Assembly (NCBI GenBank): GCA_948146395.1
Contig: OX411552.1
Location: 6,627,686-6,691,685 of the forward strand
Direction: 5' to 3'
Source: Fragum whitleyi
Lineage: Eukaryota > Mollusca > Bivalvia > Cardiida > Cardiidae
DNA: 64,000 nt
This document shows, in pieces, positions 43,831 to 55,607 of the stretch (positions are counted from its first letter, which is position 1; each line of letters begins with the position of its first letter). Position numbers and translations under genes: made by a program. The notes beneath the pieces were generated by a model. That model saw only the letters and a list, made by a program, of their open reading frames with translations, searched no databases and had not been told where the DNA came from.

Positions 43831-45019
43831 AGCAGTGTTTAAAATTTTGATAATTTCACTGCTTTTTGCGGTGAGATTATCAAGTGATAATCTACCGTTA
43901 TTTCTCGATAAACCACCGAAGAGCATTAAAGAAAGTGAATTAATGTTGGAGCAGTAGCAGCAAAAAGATATATCGCGGATACAGTAACAATAGAAATAGT
44001 ACAATTTACAAGTTCAAGGGAAATAAATTAGCTAGTAATTTTAGTCGGATTGTAAAACTTTCAGAGCACAAGCTGACATCGACAGCCTAATTATTGTATA
44101 AATTGCACTTCAAGACATGCAATAGTTCAGGAAAAATCTTCCGGATAGTAAAAAATAGTGAAAATGACACTTCCAATGGGAGGTAATTCTGCAACCAATG
44201 AAAGTAGGGGCTTCAAAATTTCCGGTGAACAACTTAACACTAAAGAGAAGCACGTTATGTACACATTTTTAAGTAAGTACATGCAGTAGTGCATGAGAAA
44301 TGCTCTGTATAATAATAATTTTGTGAAATTTACATATTTATGGGTAAATAATTCAGCAATCATTGATAGTAGATGCTTCAAAATTACAGGTGCACACTTT
44401 CGGTGAAAATATACATTATGTATCAATTTCTAAGATGTAGCTGTAATGGTACTGAGAAAAATTCGGGACAAAATTTTGTATAGGGACAGATGGTCGGATG
44501 GACAAATGGACCTATATGGCGATTCCAGTACACTTACTGCTCTCCGTTATGACATGCTGTTTGTATTTTTAAAGTTCAAGGGTCCGAAATAGAAGAAAGA
44601 CACAAAAAGAAAGGACTCTCTGGCAAGCCGAGAACCTATGTTTATTTTTTAAGAAAGATCTGAAGGTTTTACTTCGATTTTTGAAAAGATAAAAAAAGGG
44701 GTCACCGTGCTTATTTTTCAGAGCCGTATGAAAAAAGGTACAAAAACATGTTGTGCCCTGTAGTTCTTGCTTTGAATAATCATTTTTGGACACATCAATA
44801 TTATGAAAGCAATTGATTTATGTTTTATTTAAAAACGACAAAAAAAGTTATGACAACTTTATCCGGTCCCTTATAGAAGTAGTTTTCCTCTATTATTAAG
44901 GGGCTACTTATACATGATTCACAATAAAAACAAATAAAATGTTACTTATACTCATAATTTAAATTTGTGAAACAATGAAAAGCATTTGGACAAAGTTCGG
45001 GTCAAATCCTTACCTTTTT

Positions 45020-46622
45020 AGCTCACCTGAGCACGAAGTGCTCAAGGTGAGCTATTGGGATTGTAGAATGTCCGTCGTCCGTCGTCAGTCGTGCGTCGTC
45101 CGTCGTGCGTCGTGCGTCGTCCACAATTTCTTCTCCTCCTAAACCAGTGGGCCAATCTTGATGAAACTTGGCAGGGATGTTCCTTGGGTCAAGCTCTACC
45201 AAAGTTGTTCAAATAAATGAAATCCACCTTTATTTGCCCTTTACCCTTAACAAAAAGGGTGAAAATATGAAAATCTTTAAAAATCTTCTTCTCTGAAACC
45301 AGATGTCAGAGAGCTTTCATATTTGGTATGTAGCATCATCTAGTGGTCCTCTACCAAGTTTGTTCATATCAAGACCTTGGGGTCATATTTAGGCTTTGCC
45401 TGGGCCCAACCCTTTTTACATAGAATCGAAAAGCGAAAATCTTTAAAAATCTTCTTCTCTGAAACCAGATGGCAGACAGCTTTAATATTTGGTGTGTAGC
45501 ATCACCTAGTGGGCCTCTACCAAGTTTGTTCATATCAAGACCCTTGGGTCATATTTGGGCTTTGCACGGGTGCATCCCTTTATCTCTTATGAGCACGAAG
45601 GGTAAAAAAACCGAAAATCTTCAAAAATCTTCTTCTATGAAACCAGATGGCAGACAGCTTTCATATTTAGTATGTAGCATCATCTAGTGGACCTTTACCA
45701 AGTTTGTTCATATCAAGACCCTAGGATCATATTTGGGCTCCACCCGGGCGCAACCCTTTTTACATAGAATCAAAGAGCGAAAATCTTTTAAAATCTTCTT
45801 TAATCGAAACCAGATGGCAGACAGCTTTAATATTTGGTGTGTAGCATCACCTAGTGGGCCTCTACCAAGTTTGTTCATATCAAGACCCTTGGGTCATATT
45901 TGGGCTTTGCACGGGTGCATCCCTTTATCTCTTATGAGCACGAAGGGTAAAAAAACGAAAATCTTCAAAAATCTTCTTCTACGATACCAGATGGCAGACA
46001 GCTTTCATATTTGGTATGTAGCATCATCTTGTGGACCTCTACCAAGTTTGTTCATATCAAGACCCTAGGATCATATTTGGGCTCCACCCGGGCGCAACCC
46101 TTTTTACATAGAATCAAAGAGCCAAAATCTTTTAAAATCTTCTTTAATCAAAACCAGAGGACACACTGCCTTCGTTTTTGGTATGTAGCATCATCAGTGG
46201 GCCCCTGCCAAGTTTGTTCATATCAAGACCCTTGGATCATATTTAAGCTCCAACCTGGCACATCCCTTTCAGCTCATCTGAACATGATGGGTGAAAATAG
46301 GAAAACCTTCAAAAATCTTCTTCTCTGAAACCAGAAGGCAGACAGCTTTCATATTTAGTATGTAGCATCATCTTATGGACCTCTTTCAGGTTTGTTCATA
46401 TCAAGACCCTGGGGTCACATTTGGGGTCCACCCGGGTGCATCCCTTTTTACATAGAATCAAAGAGCAAAAAGGCATATCTGTTTTGCTCTTCGCTGAAAA
46501 TGTTCCATGGTATTGATCTTAGGCAATTATCTTCTTTTTGACATCTGTCTATCTAATTAATGTGATGTCCCAGGGGTCAAAGAGACTCAGGTGAGCGATT
46601 TAGGACCATCTTGGTCCTCTTG
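45020..46622 (-). mobile_element. Hairpin-ended tandem-repeat element, family 1 (copy b)
   Basis: The right-hand end, on the minus strand, begins CAAGAGGACCAAGATGGTCC (palindromic). The left-hand end is AGCTCACCTGAGCACGAAGT..., a palindromic hairpin followed by GTCC(G)TCGTCCGTCG-type repeats. The core consists of units of about 175 bp organised as near-identical 351 bp dimers (see 45469 and 45820). Open frames through the core arise from the repetition and are not genes. The corresponding site in the duplicate is a T-rich tract near 54370. Confidence 0.8.
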
Positions 46623-46785
46623 TTTAGATATTGACTCATTTGTTAAAATAAATGGAGGTTATACACACAAAAAAAATGAAATTTCAAAACACAGTTTTTC
46701 AATATTGGAAATTACAAATTTGTTGGTATTTCGGTTCAGAAGTATGAGGTAGGGGTTCTTTTTACCAAATTCATTAGTTTTATTT

Positions 46786-47150
46786 GCTTTCTATCCGAGA
46801 AAAAGGCCAGGAATAGCATTGAATACTTGCTTGTCGTTTTTCCCTGAATACTATTAAATCGGGAAAAATGCCCCTAAAATAGGGAAAAAATAATTTTTGA
46901 ATTAATACAAATTTTACATGTTTTGACAACCTTTCATTCAGCTCTTTCCTAAAAACATAGTTTATATTTCGATTAACAGTTTTATAACGATTACAGAAAC
47001 GCATTTTTTAAGGCGGAAAATTAAAAAACCGGACGCCTTAAAGTCACTTGATGAAATATCCTTTTTTATACATATAAAAGGTATTTCGATTTTTGTCACT
47101 GGTGTCTGTATCAAACGGTCAAACACAAGATCCCTCTTTTAGAAATGTCA
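46786..47150. other. Unassigned segment
   Basis: No gene or repeat recognised. It links duplication A to the duplicated block B. Confidence 0.4.
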
Positions 47151-47758
47151 CAAAAGTTTCACATTTTCGAGATATTTCAAAATTTCGGTCCGGGAAATAC
47201 TCGTAAAATATTCCTTTGCACGACTGACTTCAACGGCATTTGTGTGTCAGATGTCAATTTATTGAAAAAAAAATTGTTGTTTTATTACTCACACAATGCA
47301 TGAAATATTATAATTACCCGACCCACTTATGTTAATTTGGAACTCAGCTGTACCCGTGAAATCCTTTCAAAATCGTTGCTTTCCTCACAATATAACTGCT
47401 CAATGTTTGTCCATTTAGAAGCTTCTCCCCGAGTGATTTTCTAAATACAGTTTGTCTACTCCCCCTTTTATTTACTAAAGAAAATATTACTACGGCAAAA
47501 CTAAGTTACCGTTTGGAAGTTCGTTTCAATTGTGTGTTAGTCAGAATGATTTACCTAAACAAGCTGCAAGCGAACATGATTTTGTCTTATTGCCCTTATA
47601 TAAAGGAAATGGAATGGAAATGTAAATTATTCAAAATGAAGGGACCAAAGACAATCTTAATGATAGTAAAGTTTAGGCTGGTGCGAAATGGGTCACGTAT
47701 TATAGAAAGAGGGATAGAAGTATCACCAAAGCTGAAACTATAAAAGGTAACCAAGGAA
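47151..47758. repeat. Segmental duplication B, copy 1
   Basis: Matches 58976-59564 over about 600 bp: AAAATTTCGGTCCGGGAAA, GTGTCAGATGTCAA, TTCAAAATCGTTGCTTTCCT, GAAGGGACCAAAGACAATCT, AAAGGTAACCAAGGA. The intervening 15 kb of copy-specific insertions suggests that A and B belong to one larger duplication. Confidence 0.88.
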
Positions 47759-47766
47759 AGTATAAA

Positions 47767-48275
47767 TAAGAGGGCAATAGTGGCCCTTAATCGCTCACAT
47801 GAATTAACTAAAAAAAAATCTTAAGATTTGTCCCCGTGACCAAGGTTTTGACCCCACTTGACCCATTTTTGAACTTGTGCAAGATTTCACGAAGATGATC
47901 ATTCTGACCAATTTTCAGGTTGGTTGGGCTAAAAATATGGCCTCTCGATTGTCCACAAATTTTTCTAGAATTTGATTCTGTGACCTATTTTTTAACCCCA
48001 CTTGACCCAATTTTGAACTTGTCCGATATTTCATCGAGATATTCATCTTGACCAATTCAAAGGTTGATTGGTCTAAAAATATGGCCTCTAGGGGTCCTCA
48101 AATTCTTTTCAATTTTTGACCCTGTGACCTAGTTTTTGACCCAACTTGACCCAATTTCAAACTTGTCCAAGATTTCATCAAAATAATCATTCTGACCAAA
48201 ATTCAGGTTGATTGGGCTATTGGGCTAAAAATATGGCCTCTAGAGTGTCCACAATGTTTTTTCTAAGATTTGACC
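47767..48275 (+). mobile_element. Family 1 hairpin-ended element, 3' truncated (copy c)
   Basis: AAGAGGGCAATAGTGGCCCT, TCGCTCAC, then three ~135 bp units (GACCAATTTTCAGGTTGGTT, TAAAAATATGGCCTCT, TTTGACC). It breaks off at the inner edge of the right inverted-repeat arm. Confidence 0.75.
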
Positions 48276-49445
48276 TCATCCATCGTCCATCTCCCGCTGG
48301 TCCGTCGTTCAATTTTACTTTCTAGATGCCACATTTTTGGCTTAAAGTAGTCAAAAGTAGTCAGAAAGTGTGACTCAATCAAATCTCGGTCGAGTCCGAA
48401 ATGTATTAACTTGGTCAAAAATGACAACAAGTGATCAAATATTAGAAAAAACCTTGTATGCACTCTAGAGGCACAGTTATAAACTCAAATGTCTTGAAAC
48501 TTATTCAGAGTATTTGTCTCCATCAAATCTCGGTCGATTTCGTCAAGTCAATTGGTCAAGTCAAGTCGAGTCAAAAAATGAGGTAAAGGGGTAAGAAATA
48601 TTTTTGTACATCCTACAGAAGCTTTATGTGGTTAGAATGTTTCTCTCCATCGAATCTCAGTCGAGTACGAAAATATGTCAAGTGGGATCAAAAATAAGGT
48701 TAAGGCGTCAGATACAACAAAACCTTGTGTCCACGCTAGAGTCGCATGTTTGGTTCAAATGTTTTGGAAATTTGCCAATATGTTTGCACCATCAAATCTC
48801 GGTCGAGTTTAAAATGTGTAAAGTTGGTTTTAAAAAGTTCCAATATTAGAAAAACCTTTTGTCTAATCTATAGACACATTTTTGGCTCAATTGTCTTGAA
48901 AATGTTCAGAATGTTTGTTCGATCATATCTCAATCGAGATTGAAAACGAATCAAAAATGAGGTCAAAAAATCAATATTAGAAAAACCTTATGTGCGCACC
49001 GGAGGTCATATTTTTGGCTCAAATGTCTTAAAAATTGTTCAAAATGTCTGTCTCCATAAAAACATGGATCAGATTGAAATTTGGCCAAGCGCAGTCATTA
49101 AATGGGTCAATGGGCCAAACATTAAAAAGCCTGGTGTGCACTCTATAGGATACATTTCTTGCCTTTACGTATCCAAACTTGGTCGGAATGTTTGTCTTGG
49201 ACAAGTATGAAAATAGGTCACTGGGTCAATTTTCTGAAAGAAAAAAAAAACGATTTAAGAGCTTAAGATGCAATATTTCTGTCTCAAATGGCTTAATGTT
49301 TAATCAGGATGTTTGTCTGCTTCATTTCCTGGACCTGTTTGAAATTTGGTCTAGCCAGTCATGAATTTCAAATTAATCGTGTTTGCATTTTGCCAGCTTT
49401 GTCAAAATGATCAAGGTAAGCGCTTAAGGGCCAATGACCCTCTTG
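48276..49445 (-). mobile_element. Family 1 element in the right arm (copy d)
   Basis: Mirror image of copy a: ends CGCTTAAGGGCCAATGACCC TCTTG at 49445 (5' end on the minus strand). It lacks the inserted TTAA element and the AGCT-end hairpin. Confidence 0.75.
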
Positions 49446-50391
49446 TTTAAAAACAATTACCTACAAAACTTTCATATGACAATGCTCTGTGTTTAAAATT
49501 AATTAGATTGAAGTTAATATTAAATAAAAGGGGCTCAATATTTTGTCACATACAACATTAAACAGGTCATGAGTTCAGGATGTAAAACTTTTTTTTTTAT
49601 TTTGCGTGTTCCAAAATATTACAAGTCAAGACAGCTAAATACAGGCAAAACTGGCAGGCGAAAAAATTTCAAATATGAACCATCTAATGGACACAGCTTA
49701 GCTTCTAAATTTCACAATATCATCAAGCATATTTATGAAATGAAAGGCGTGTTATGACTCCATTACATCGTTTTATTTCTAATAACGAGACGCATTTATG
49801 CATTCATTTGTTCGCTAAACATTCAACATGCGTGTCAGAATCAGAATTTTGCTGCTGCACGAGTATGAGACATGTGCTTGAAGCTTGGAATAGAGTAATC
49901 GTCAGTTTCCTTCTAAAACCTCGTTACTCCAGCTTTGTTAAAGCTGTAGTAACGAGGTTTTGGAAGACAATTAATGTAATACTGAATCAGTATTTTTCCT
50001 GTTCATCTCAGTATCGACAATCTATTCAATATCTGCTTACCGGTCTAAATGACCAAGCTTGATTTATATTTAGGAACCTATCGTCTAGATGCGTTTGAAA
50101 GCCTGGAGAAATCTTTACCTTTTTAGGAGGGGGGGTGTTTTTAATATCTTTTCCGTCATATTGTTGCCGTCGCAACACGAAACCACTGATTCCTAGTATC
50201 TTTCACTTTATCCTTTCACTGCACCCTTGTGAGCGTACAGCTGCTAATCGAAATCGTGACCCATTATTTAGGGACCATGTGCCGACAAACAAAGACAGCT
50301 TTGAACTAATGATTATACTTGTCCCCGTCATCAAGGAAGGTTTAATCTGGAACTTGAAATAATTCTTGATCCTTCTAAGACTGCAAGTTTA

Positions 50392-50790
50392 CATTTAAGA
50401 ACATCAACAAAATTGACACCGATTTCGATCAAAATCACTCTGAAACACTCTCTAAGCGCTCCATATATTCATTCCAATCACTCAATCGATTTAAACATTA
50501 AAAAATAAATAAAAAGGATATGATTAACGTTTACATTCAAAATAAAAATAGCTTGAACAAATCACAATTTCTCTAATAAAATTGAAATTGAAAGCGTCTG
50601 AAAGCGTTCGGGAAGAAAAACGAATCCATTTATAACACTTGTATTCATATCTTTTGAAAGGGAGATAGATATCGCTATTTTTGTTCATCAAGAACACAAT
50701 TGGCACTCACTTATCGCACTCATTCATCTTCATTCAAAAATCATTACAAAATCATTTACATAGTCAATTTCTTGGTTTTGATAATTGTAG
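50392..50790 (-). mobile_element. M-family copy, strongly diverged
   Basis: TTTAAGAACATCAACAAAAT, GATTTCGATCAAAATCACTC, AAGCGCTCCATATATTCATT, a degraded palindrome (AAAGGGAGATAGATATCGCT), and AGTCAATTTCTTGGTTTTGA. Confidence 0.7.
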
Positions 50791-50851
50791 CATTAAACAA
50801 AAATAAATCGTTTTGCTATATGAAGATTTGCAAAATTGGAAATATTAGTGA

Positions 50852-50899
50852 TACAGTTAATTACATAGTGAAATTGGCATTTCACGATATATTTAACTG
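50852..50899. mobile_element. 48 bp deletion derivative of an M element
   Basis: TA CAGTTAATTACATAGTGAAA TTGGC joins directly to ATTTCACGATATATTTAACT G, i.e. both terminal repeats without an interior. It is at the position occupied by the full-length copy 41216-41653 in the first duplicate. Confidence 0.8.
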
Positions 50900-50979
50900 A
50901 TAGAGAATTAGCGAGAATAATTGAATAAAGAAATACAAAACTAAAAAAATCACTATAAGATATAAATAGATTAAAATTA

Positions 50980-51264
50980 TAAGATTTGTTTGTTTGTTTG
51001 AATGGGTTTTACGCCGCTTTCAACAATTTCGCAGTTATATCGCGGCGGCCGGAGCACCCAACAATGGATTCCTGGTATTTCTTTCACATGTACTACCATT
51101 ACACCCTTTCCTAGCCTCCGACTGCTATCTCACATAGGTTTACGATTATCTACCCATTGGTGAGAGACAAACGTCGGAATGGATATTTGCCGCCACCGGG
51201 GATCGAACCCACGACTTCCAGATTGGAAGTCTTATGCCTAACCAACTGCGCTATTGTGGCGGCT
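50980..51264 (-). mobile_element. SINE S2 copy, full length with target duplication
   Basis: The minus-strand head has A box TAGCGCAGTTGG and B box GGTTCGATCCC within a 70-75 nt tRNA-like segment whose ends (GCCGCCA / TGGCGGC) pair. S2 body, then tail (CAAA)n. Flanked by AAAATTA at 50973-50979 and 51265-51271. The empty site is at 41728-41734 in the first duplicate. Confidence 0.92.
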
Positions 51265-51673
51265 AAAATTAAAAGACGAATAAATAAAAAAATAGATTGA
51301 TAAATAATGAATATAGAAAAATAAATAAATGAATAAATTGATAAATAAACAAAATAAAATCAATGAATTATAATTATAAAGGGAGAATCAGACCATTTGA
51401 TATGCACTGGAGTTTGAATACGAATACAAGAAGCAAATGAACTCATGCTGCAACTAGGGATTAGTGATACAGGTTAATCCTTTTAAGAAGCCATTTGCGT
51501 GCAAGGGAACTGGATGCATTGTTTCACAAATGAAAATATCATTGTTACATATTCCCAACAGTCCATATATAGAAACAGCGTGTAGTAAAACGTGATATCT
51601 GCTGTTCAATAAATCTTTAGCATTGTCGATAATTGATGCTAGTTTTATCAGACATGATTGGAGGTATTAGGTC

Positions 51674-52113
51674 TACAGTCAGTTACATCGTGAAATTGAC
51701 ATCCACATCAATCAAAACCATTCTAAATCGCTTGCTCAGAGCTCCATTCATTCATTCCAAACACTCACTCATTCCATTCAAAAACGCTCAAACCCATTGA
51801 AAAATATAGAATCAACAACGTCATTCAAAATAAATTTTAGTAGAGAATAATCGCAAATTCACTAACATAATTCAATTTTTTAGCTTCTCATAGCTTCTTG
51901 AAGAAATAGGAAGGTATGTATAGAACTTGTATCCATAGTTTAATAAAGGGGGGTAATAAATATCGCTAATTTTGTTCATCCTGAACAAAATTTGCGATAA
52001 AGGATTACCTCCCTTTAAATTCACTCAAATTCGCTCCTAACACTCATTCAATTTCATTCCTAAATCATTCTAAGACAATTCACCTTGTCAATTTCACGAT
52101 GTTGTTAACTGTA
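51674..52113 (-). mobile_element. M-family MITE copy (duplicate of 42134)
   Basis: TA CAGTCAGTTACATCGTGAAA ... palindrome about 51948-52015 ... CACGATGTTGTTAACTG TA. Confidence 0.9.
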
Positions 52114-52649
52114 TTAAGTCTATCTGTAATGGTTAATAACATAATAAGATTGACCCTTTATCCAATCGGAACATTTCTTTATTGCTGATACAGCATAGCG
52201 TTCCCATGATTCACTCGAACCGTCCATAAAAGCTCCGAAATCATTCAAAACTAACCCAGAAATCGCCAAAACCTTTCGACGAGTACATTCGAATCGAAAA
52301 GAAAACTGGATACACCTTTGCAATATTGTAAATCGTGATCAGAAAGCGTGATTGTTTGAGAATATATTGAACTAGAACTGTCGAAGACCGGACTAATTAA
52401 TCCTATCGCGGGCTTTGTTAGATACCTGGGCTTTTAGAAGTAAAACTCTTGCAAAACAGGATGTGTTTCATCATGATAACATACATTAATTAAAATTTAG
52501 AGGTTCAAGGGAGATAATATATGAAGTTTTGAAGGCAATACTCCAGGTAATTAAAATAATGTAAAACTCAAGAACAATGGGAATGATTATGCATGCAATA
52601 TCAGTGGGGATGTCAAGTTATTTTATAAGCTATTTATAGAGAATAATCG

Positions 52650-52940
52650 TTTGTTTCAGTGTAAGATCGATTTATATCTCATTGAGTGGACAACAAAAGC
52701 TATATTTCTACGTGGTAGAGCCACGGGTAAAATTATAGCTTTTGTTGTTCACGAAATGAAATATTAATCGCTCTTACTCGAAAAACAAACGATTATTCTA
52801 TTTCTTTAATGCAAAAATGAGACAAAATATGAAATTTCTAAAACATATTTTCGTAAAGCGCGTCATTTTGCACATGAATGCCATGCAAAGTCCATTGTTA
52901 CGTCACTTATTTCGCCCCGTATAGATGACGTCAGAAAGGA
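52650..52940. repeat. Hairpin element H1 with CRE (duplicate)
   Basis: GTGTAAGATCGATTTATATC, arms ACAAAAGCTATATTT / AATTATAGCTTTTGTTGTTC, loop CTACGTGGTAGAGCCACGG, and one TGACGTCA at 52926-52933. The arms have diverged from the 43545 copy but still pair. Confidence 0.8.
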
Positions 52941-53452
52941 TGAAAAGGCAAAACCATAATTTAAGTTTTTGATAATTTAACCGATTTTGCGATGAGATTA
53001 TCAAGTGATAATCTACCGTTATTTCTCGATAAACCACCGAAAAGCATTAAAGAAAGTGAATTAATGTTAGAGCAGTAGCAGCGAAAAGTAATTCTGTAGA
53101 TACAGTGACAAAAGAAATAGTACAATTTACAAGTTCAAGGGAAAAAATTAACTAGTAATTTTAGTAGGGTCGTAAAACTTCCACAGCACAAGCTTACAAT
53201 ACCAGTCTAATTATTGTATAAATTGCACTTCAAGACATGCAGTAGTTCAGGAGAAGTGCTCCGGATAGTGAAGAATTAGTGAAATGACACTTTAAATGGG
53301 AGATAATCCATCATCCAATGAAAGTAGAAGCTTCAAAATTTTACGGTGAACAACTGCATATAGGAAAGCACGTTATGTACACATTTTTCAAATAGGATAT
53401 GCAATAGTGCATGGGAAATGCTCCGTATAACAATAATTTTGTGAAATTTACA

Positions 53453-53892
53453 TACAGTTAAGAACCTCGTGAAATTAATAATCATTCCGATCAAAATCAT
53501 TCTAAATGGCTCACTCAGCGCTCCAAACACTCATTCCAAACACTAACTCAAACCATTCAATAACGCCCAAACCCATTGAAAAAAATAGAATCAACAACGT
53601 CATTCAAAATAAATTTTGATAGGGAGAAATCGCGATTTCACTGACATAATTCAAATTGTTAGCGTCTCATAGGTTCTTGAAGAAATGGGAAGTTAAGTGG
53701 TGACGTTGTGCGCATAATTTATTAAAGGGAGGTAATCTATATCGCTAATTTTGTTCATCCTGAACAAAATTAGCGGTATTGTATTACCTCCCGTTAAATT
53801 CACTCAAACCCGCTCCACACACTCATTCAATTTCATTCTAAAATCACTCTAAAATCAATCATCTTGTCAATTTCATGATGTTGCTAACTGTA
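53453..53892 (-). mobile_element. M-family MITE copy with empty site in the duplicate
   Basis: TA CAGTTAAGAACCTCGTGAAA, palindrome 53727-53792, right end TTCATGATGTTGCTAACTG TA. The other duplicate reads GAAATTTACATATTTATGGG at 44326 without it. Confidence 0.92.
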
Positions 53893-54375
53893 TCAATGAG
53901 TAATTATTTGGTTTTTTTAGAAAAGAAAGAAATGGGGTAATCGTGCTTATATTTTCTCAGAGCCGTATGAAAATAGGTACCATAAACATTGAGTGACCTA
54001 TAGTTCTTGCCTTTGAACTTCTTTGAAAATTAAATCCTTGCTTCGAAGTTATCATTTTTGGACAAATATATATTCTGAAAGCAGTTGATTTATGTTTTTT
54101 TGTTTGATTTTTTTTTTAAAAAAAGAACAATTCATTTCACTGATCTATTTAAGAAATATGAAATCTTGATGAAACAAAAGAAAATTATGACATCTTTATT
54201 CGGTCCCTAATAGAAGTTTTTTTTTCTTTAATATTAAGGGCTACCTATACATGCTTCACAGCAAAAGAAAATATAGTTCTACTATTAATTTTTTTCTTAT
54301 ACTCTGAATATTAATTTGTGGAACACGGAAAAATATTTTACATGAAAAAAGTCTTAATTTTTTTTTTTTTTTTTA

Positions 54376-55607
54376 GATATTTTGACTCATGTGTTAAAAT
54401 AAAGGGTGGTAATTCACAGAGTTTTTAACCATATTCATTAGTTATGTTATTAGAACTATTACTATTATGGCTATTATTCTTAATAAAAAAAACTATTATG
54501 AGCCTTTGGAACTATTGCGAGAAGTTGAAGTTAAAAGTTAATGTTCAAAAAACAAAAATCAAGGTTTTTCGAAAAAATCAACAAATATTAGAAAACATAC
54601 ATTTCACATATTCAGGACTAGAAATTGAAATTGTTGAAACATTTAACTACTTGGGATTAGTTTTTAGTAGCAATGGGAATTTTAATAACGCGGTCAAAAC
54701 CTAAGTAGGTAAAGCAACTCGCGCACTTAGCGATTTACTCCAAATTACAAAAGATAAAGAAATCCCATTGAAAATAATGCTTAGTTTATTTGATTCATTT
54801 GTTGCTTCAATCATTTATTATTCAAGCGAGGTCTGGGGCTTCATAACCATCGAAATCATAGAAAGAATACATGGGAAATTTCTAAAAAAGAACACTGAAT
54901 GTAAAATTATCAACATGTAACGCTGCTATTGATGAAGAATACGTTAGATATCCACTGCATATCAATATGAATTTTTCTTCTTTTTTTTTAGATATTTTGA
55001 CTCATGTGTTAAAATAAAGGGTGGTAATTCACAGAGTTTTTACCATATTCATTAGTTTTATTATTAGAACTATTACTATTATGGCTATTATTCTTAATAA
55101 AAAAAACTATTATGAGCCTTTGGAACTATTGCGAGAAGTGGAAGTTAAAAGTTAATGTTCAAAAAACAAAAATCAAGGTTTTTCGAAAAAATCAACAAAT
55201 ATTAGAAAACATACATTTCACATATTCAGGACTAGAAATTGAAATTGTTGAAACATTTAACTACTTGGGATTAGTTTTTAGTAGCAATGGGAATTTTAAT
55301 AACGCGGTCAAAACCTAAGTAGGTAAAGCAACTCGCGCACTTAGCGATTTACTCCAAATTACAAAAGATAAAGAAATCCCATTGAAAATAATGCTTAGTT
55401 TATTTGATTCATTTGTTGCTTCAATCATTTATTATTCAAGCGAGGTCTGGGGCTTCATGACCATCGAAATCATAGAAAGAATACATGGGAAATTTCTAAA
55501 AAAGAACACTGAATGTAAAATTATCAACATGTAACGCTGCTATTGATGAAGAATACGTAAGATATCCACTGCATATCAATATGAATTTTTCTTCTTTTTT
55601 TTTTTTA
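54376..55607 (+). repeat. Tandem ~616 bp units carrying LINE pieces (copies 1 and 2)
   Basis: Units start GATATTTTGACTCATGTGTT at 54376, 54991 and 55608. Each holds an AT-rich leader then a 5'-truncated LINE reverse-transcriptase piece: SLWNYCEK-KLKVNVQKTKI, then FTYSGLEIEIVETFNYLGLV, ending YPLHIN. Copies 1 and 2 share a stop (CCTAAG for CCTTAG) and a 4 bp insertion after AAGAACACTG, so they are duplicates of each other made after these mutations. Confidence 0.9.

Larger units (their letters stand above)
41654..46785. repeat. Segmental duplication A, copy 1
   Basis: Collinear with 50900-54430 (plus later units): GAGAATTAGCGAGAGTAATT, the AAATA-rich tract, CAGACCATTGAATATGCACT, the M copy at 42134, the H1 hairpin at 43545, CRE-containing DNA, and AGAGCCGTATGAAAAAAGG. 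Copy 1 has an extra M copy (42867) and a hairpin-ended element (45020). Copy 2 has a SINE and another M copy instead. Confidence 0.88.
37284..50175. repeat. 12.9 kb inverted-repeat structure
   Basis: The left arm, 37284-40040, is mirrored by the right arm, 48275-50175. Paired blocks: CAACGGCAACAATACGACGG (37286) with its complement at 50155; the AACCTCGTTACTACAGC hairpin (37532) with 49917; the region 37600-38065 with 49440-49900; 38837-40040 with 48275-49435. The only large gap is a 764 bp TTAA element present in the left arm. The spacer 40041-48274 holds the first copy of a direct segmental duplication. Confidence 0.88.
50900..54430. repeat. Segmental duplication A, copy 2
   Basis: Direct repeat of 41654-44990 plus 46625-46785 (see that entry). 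Differences are clean insertions: a SINE at 50980-51264 and an M copy at 53453-53892. Relative to copy 1 it lacks about 350 bp corresponding to 44330-44680. Confidence 0.88.

Noticed and set aside
45469..46328. Repeated open frames such as MADSFNIWCVASPSGPLP on the plus strand
   Set aside because: They coincide exactly with 351 bp satellite dimers of a mobile element. Neighbouring units break the frame, and no domain or codon signal is seen.
54444..54704. Independent protein-coding gene of 86 residues
   Set aside because: It is a 5'-truncated LINE reverse-transcriptase piece with an in-frame stop, present in three tandem units.
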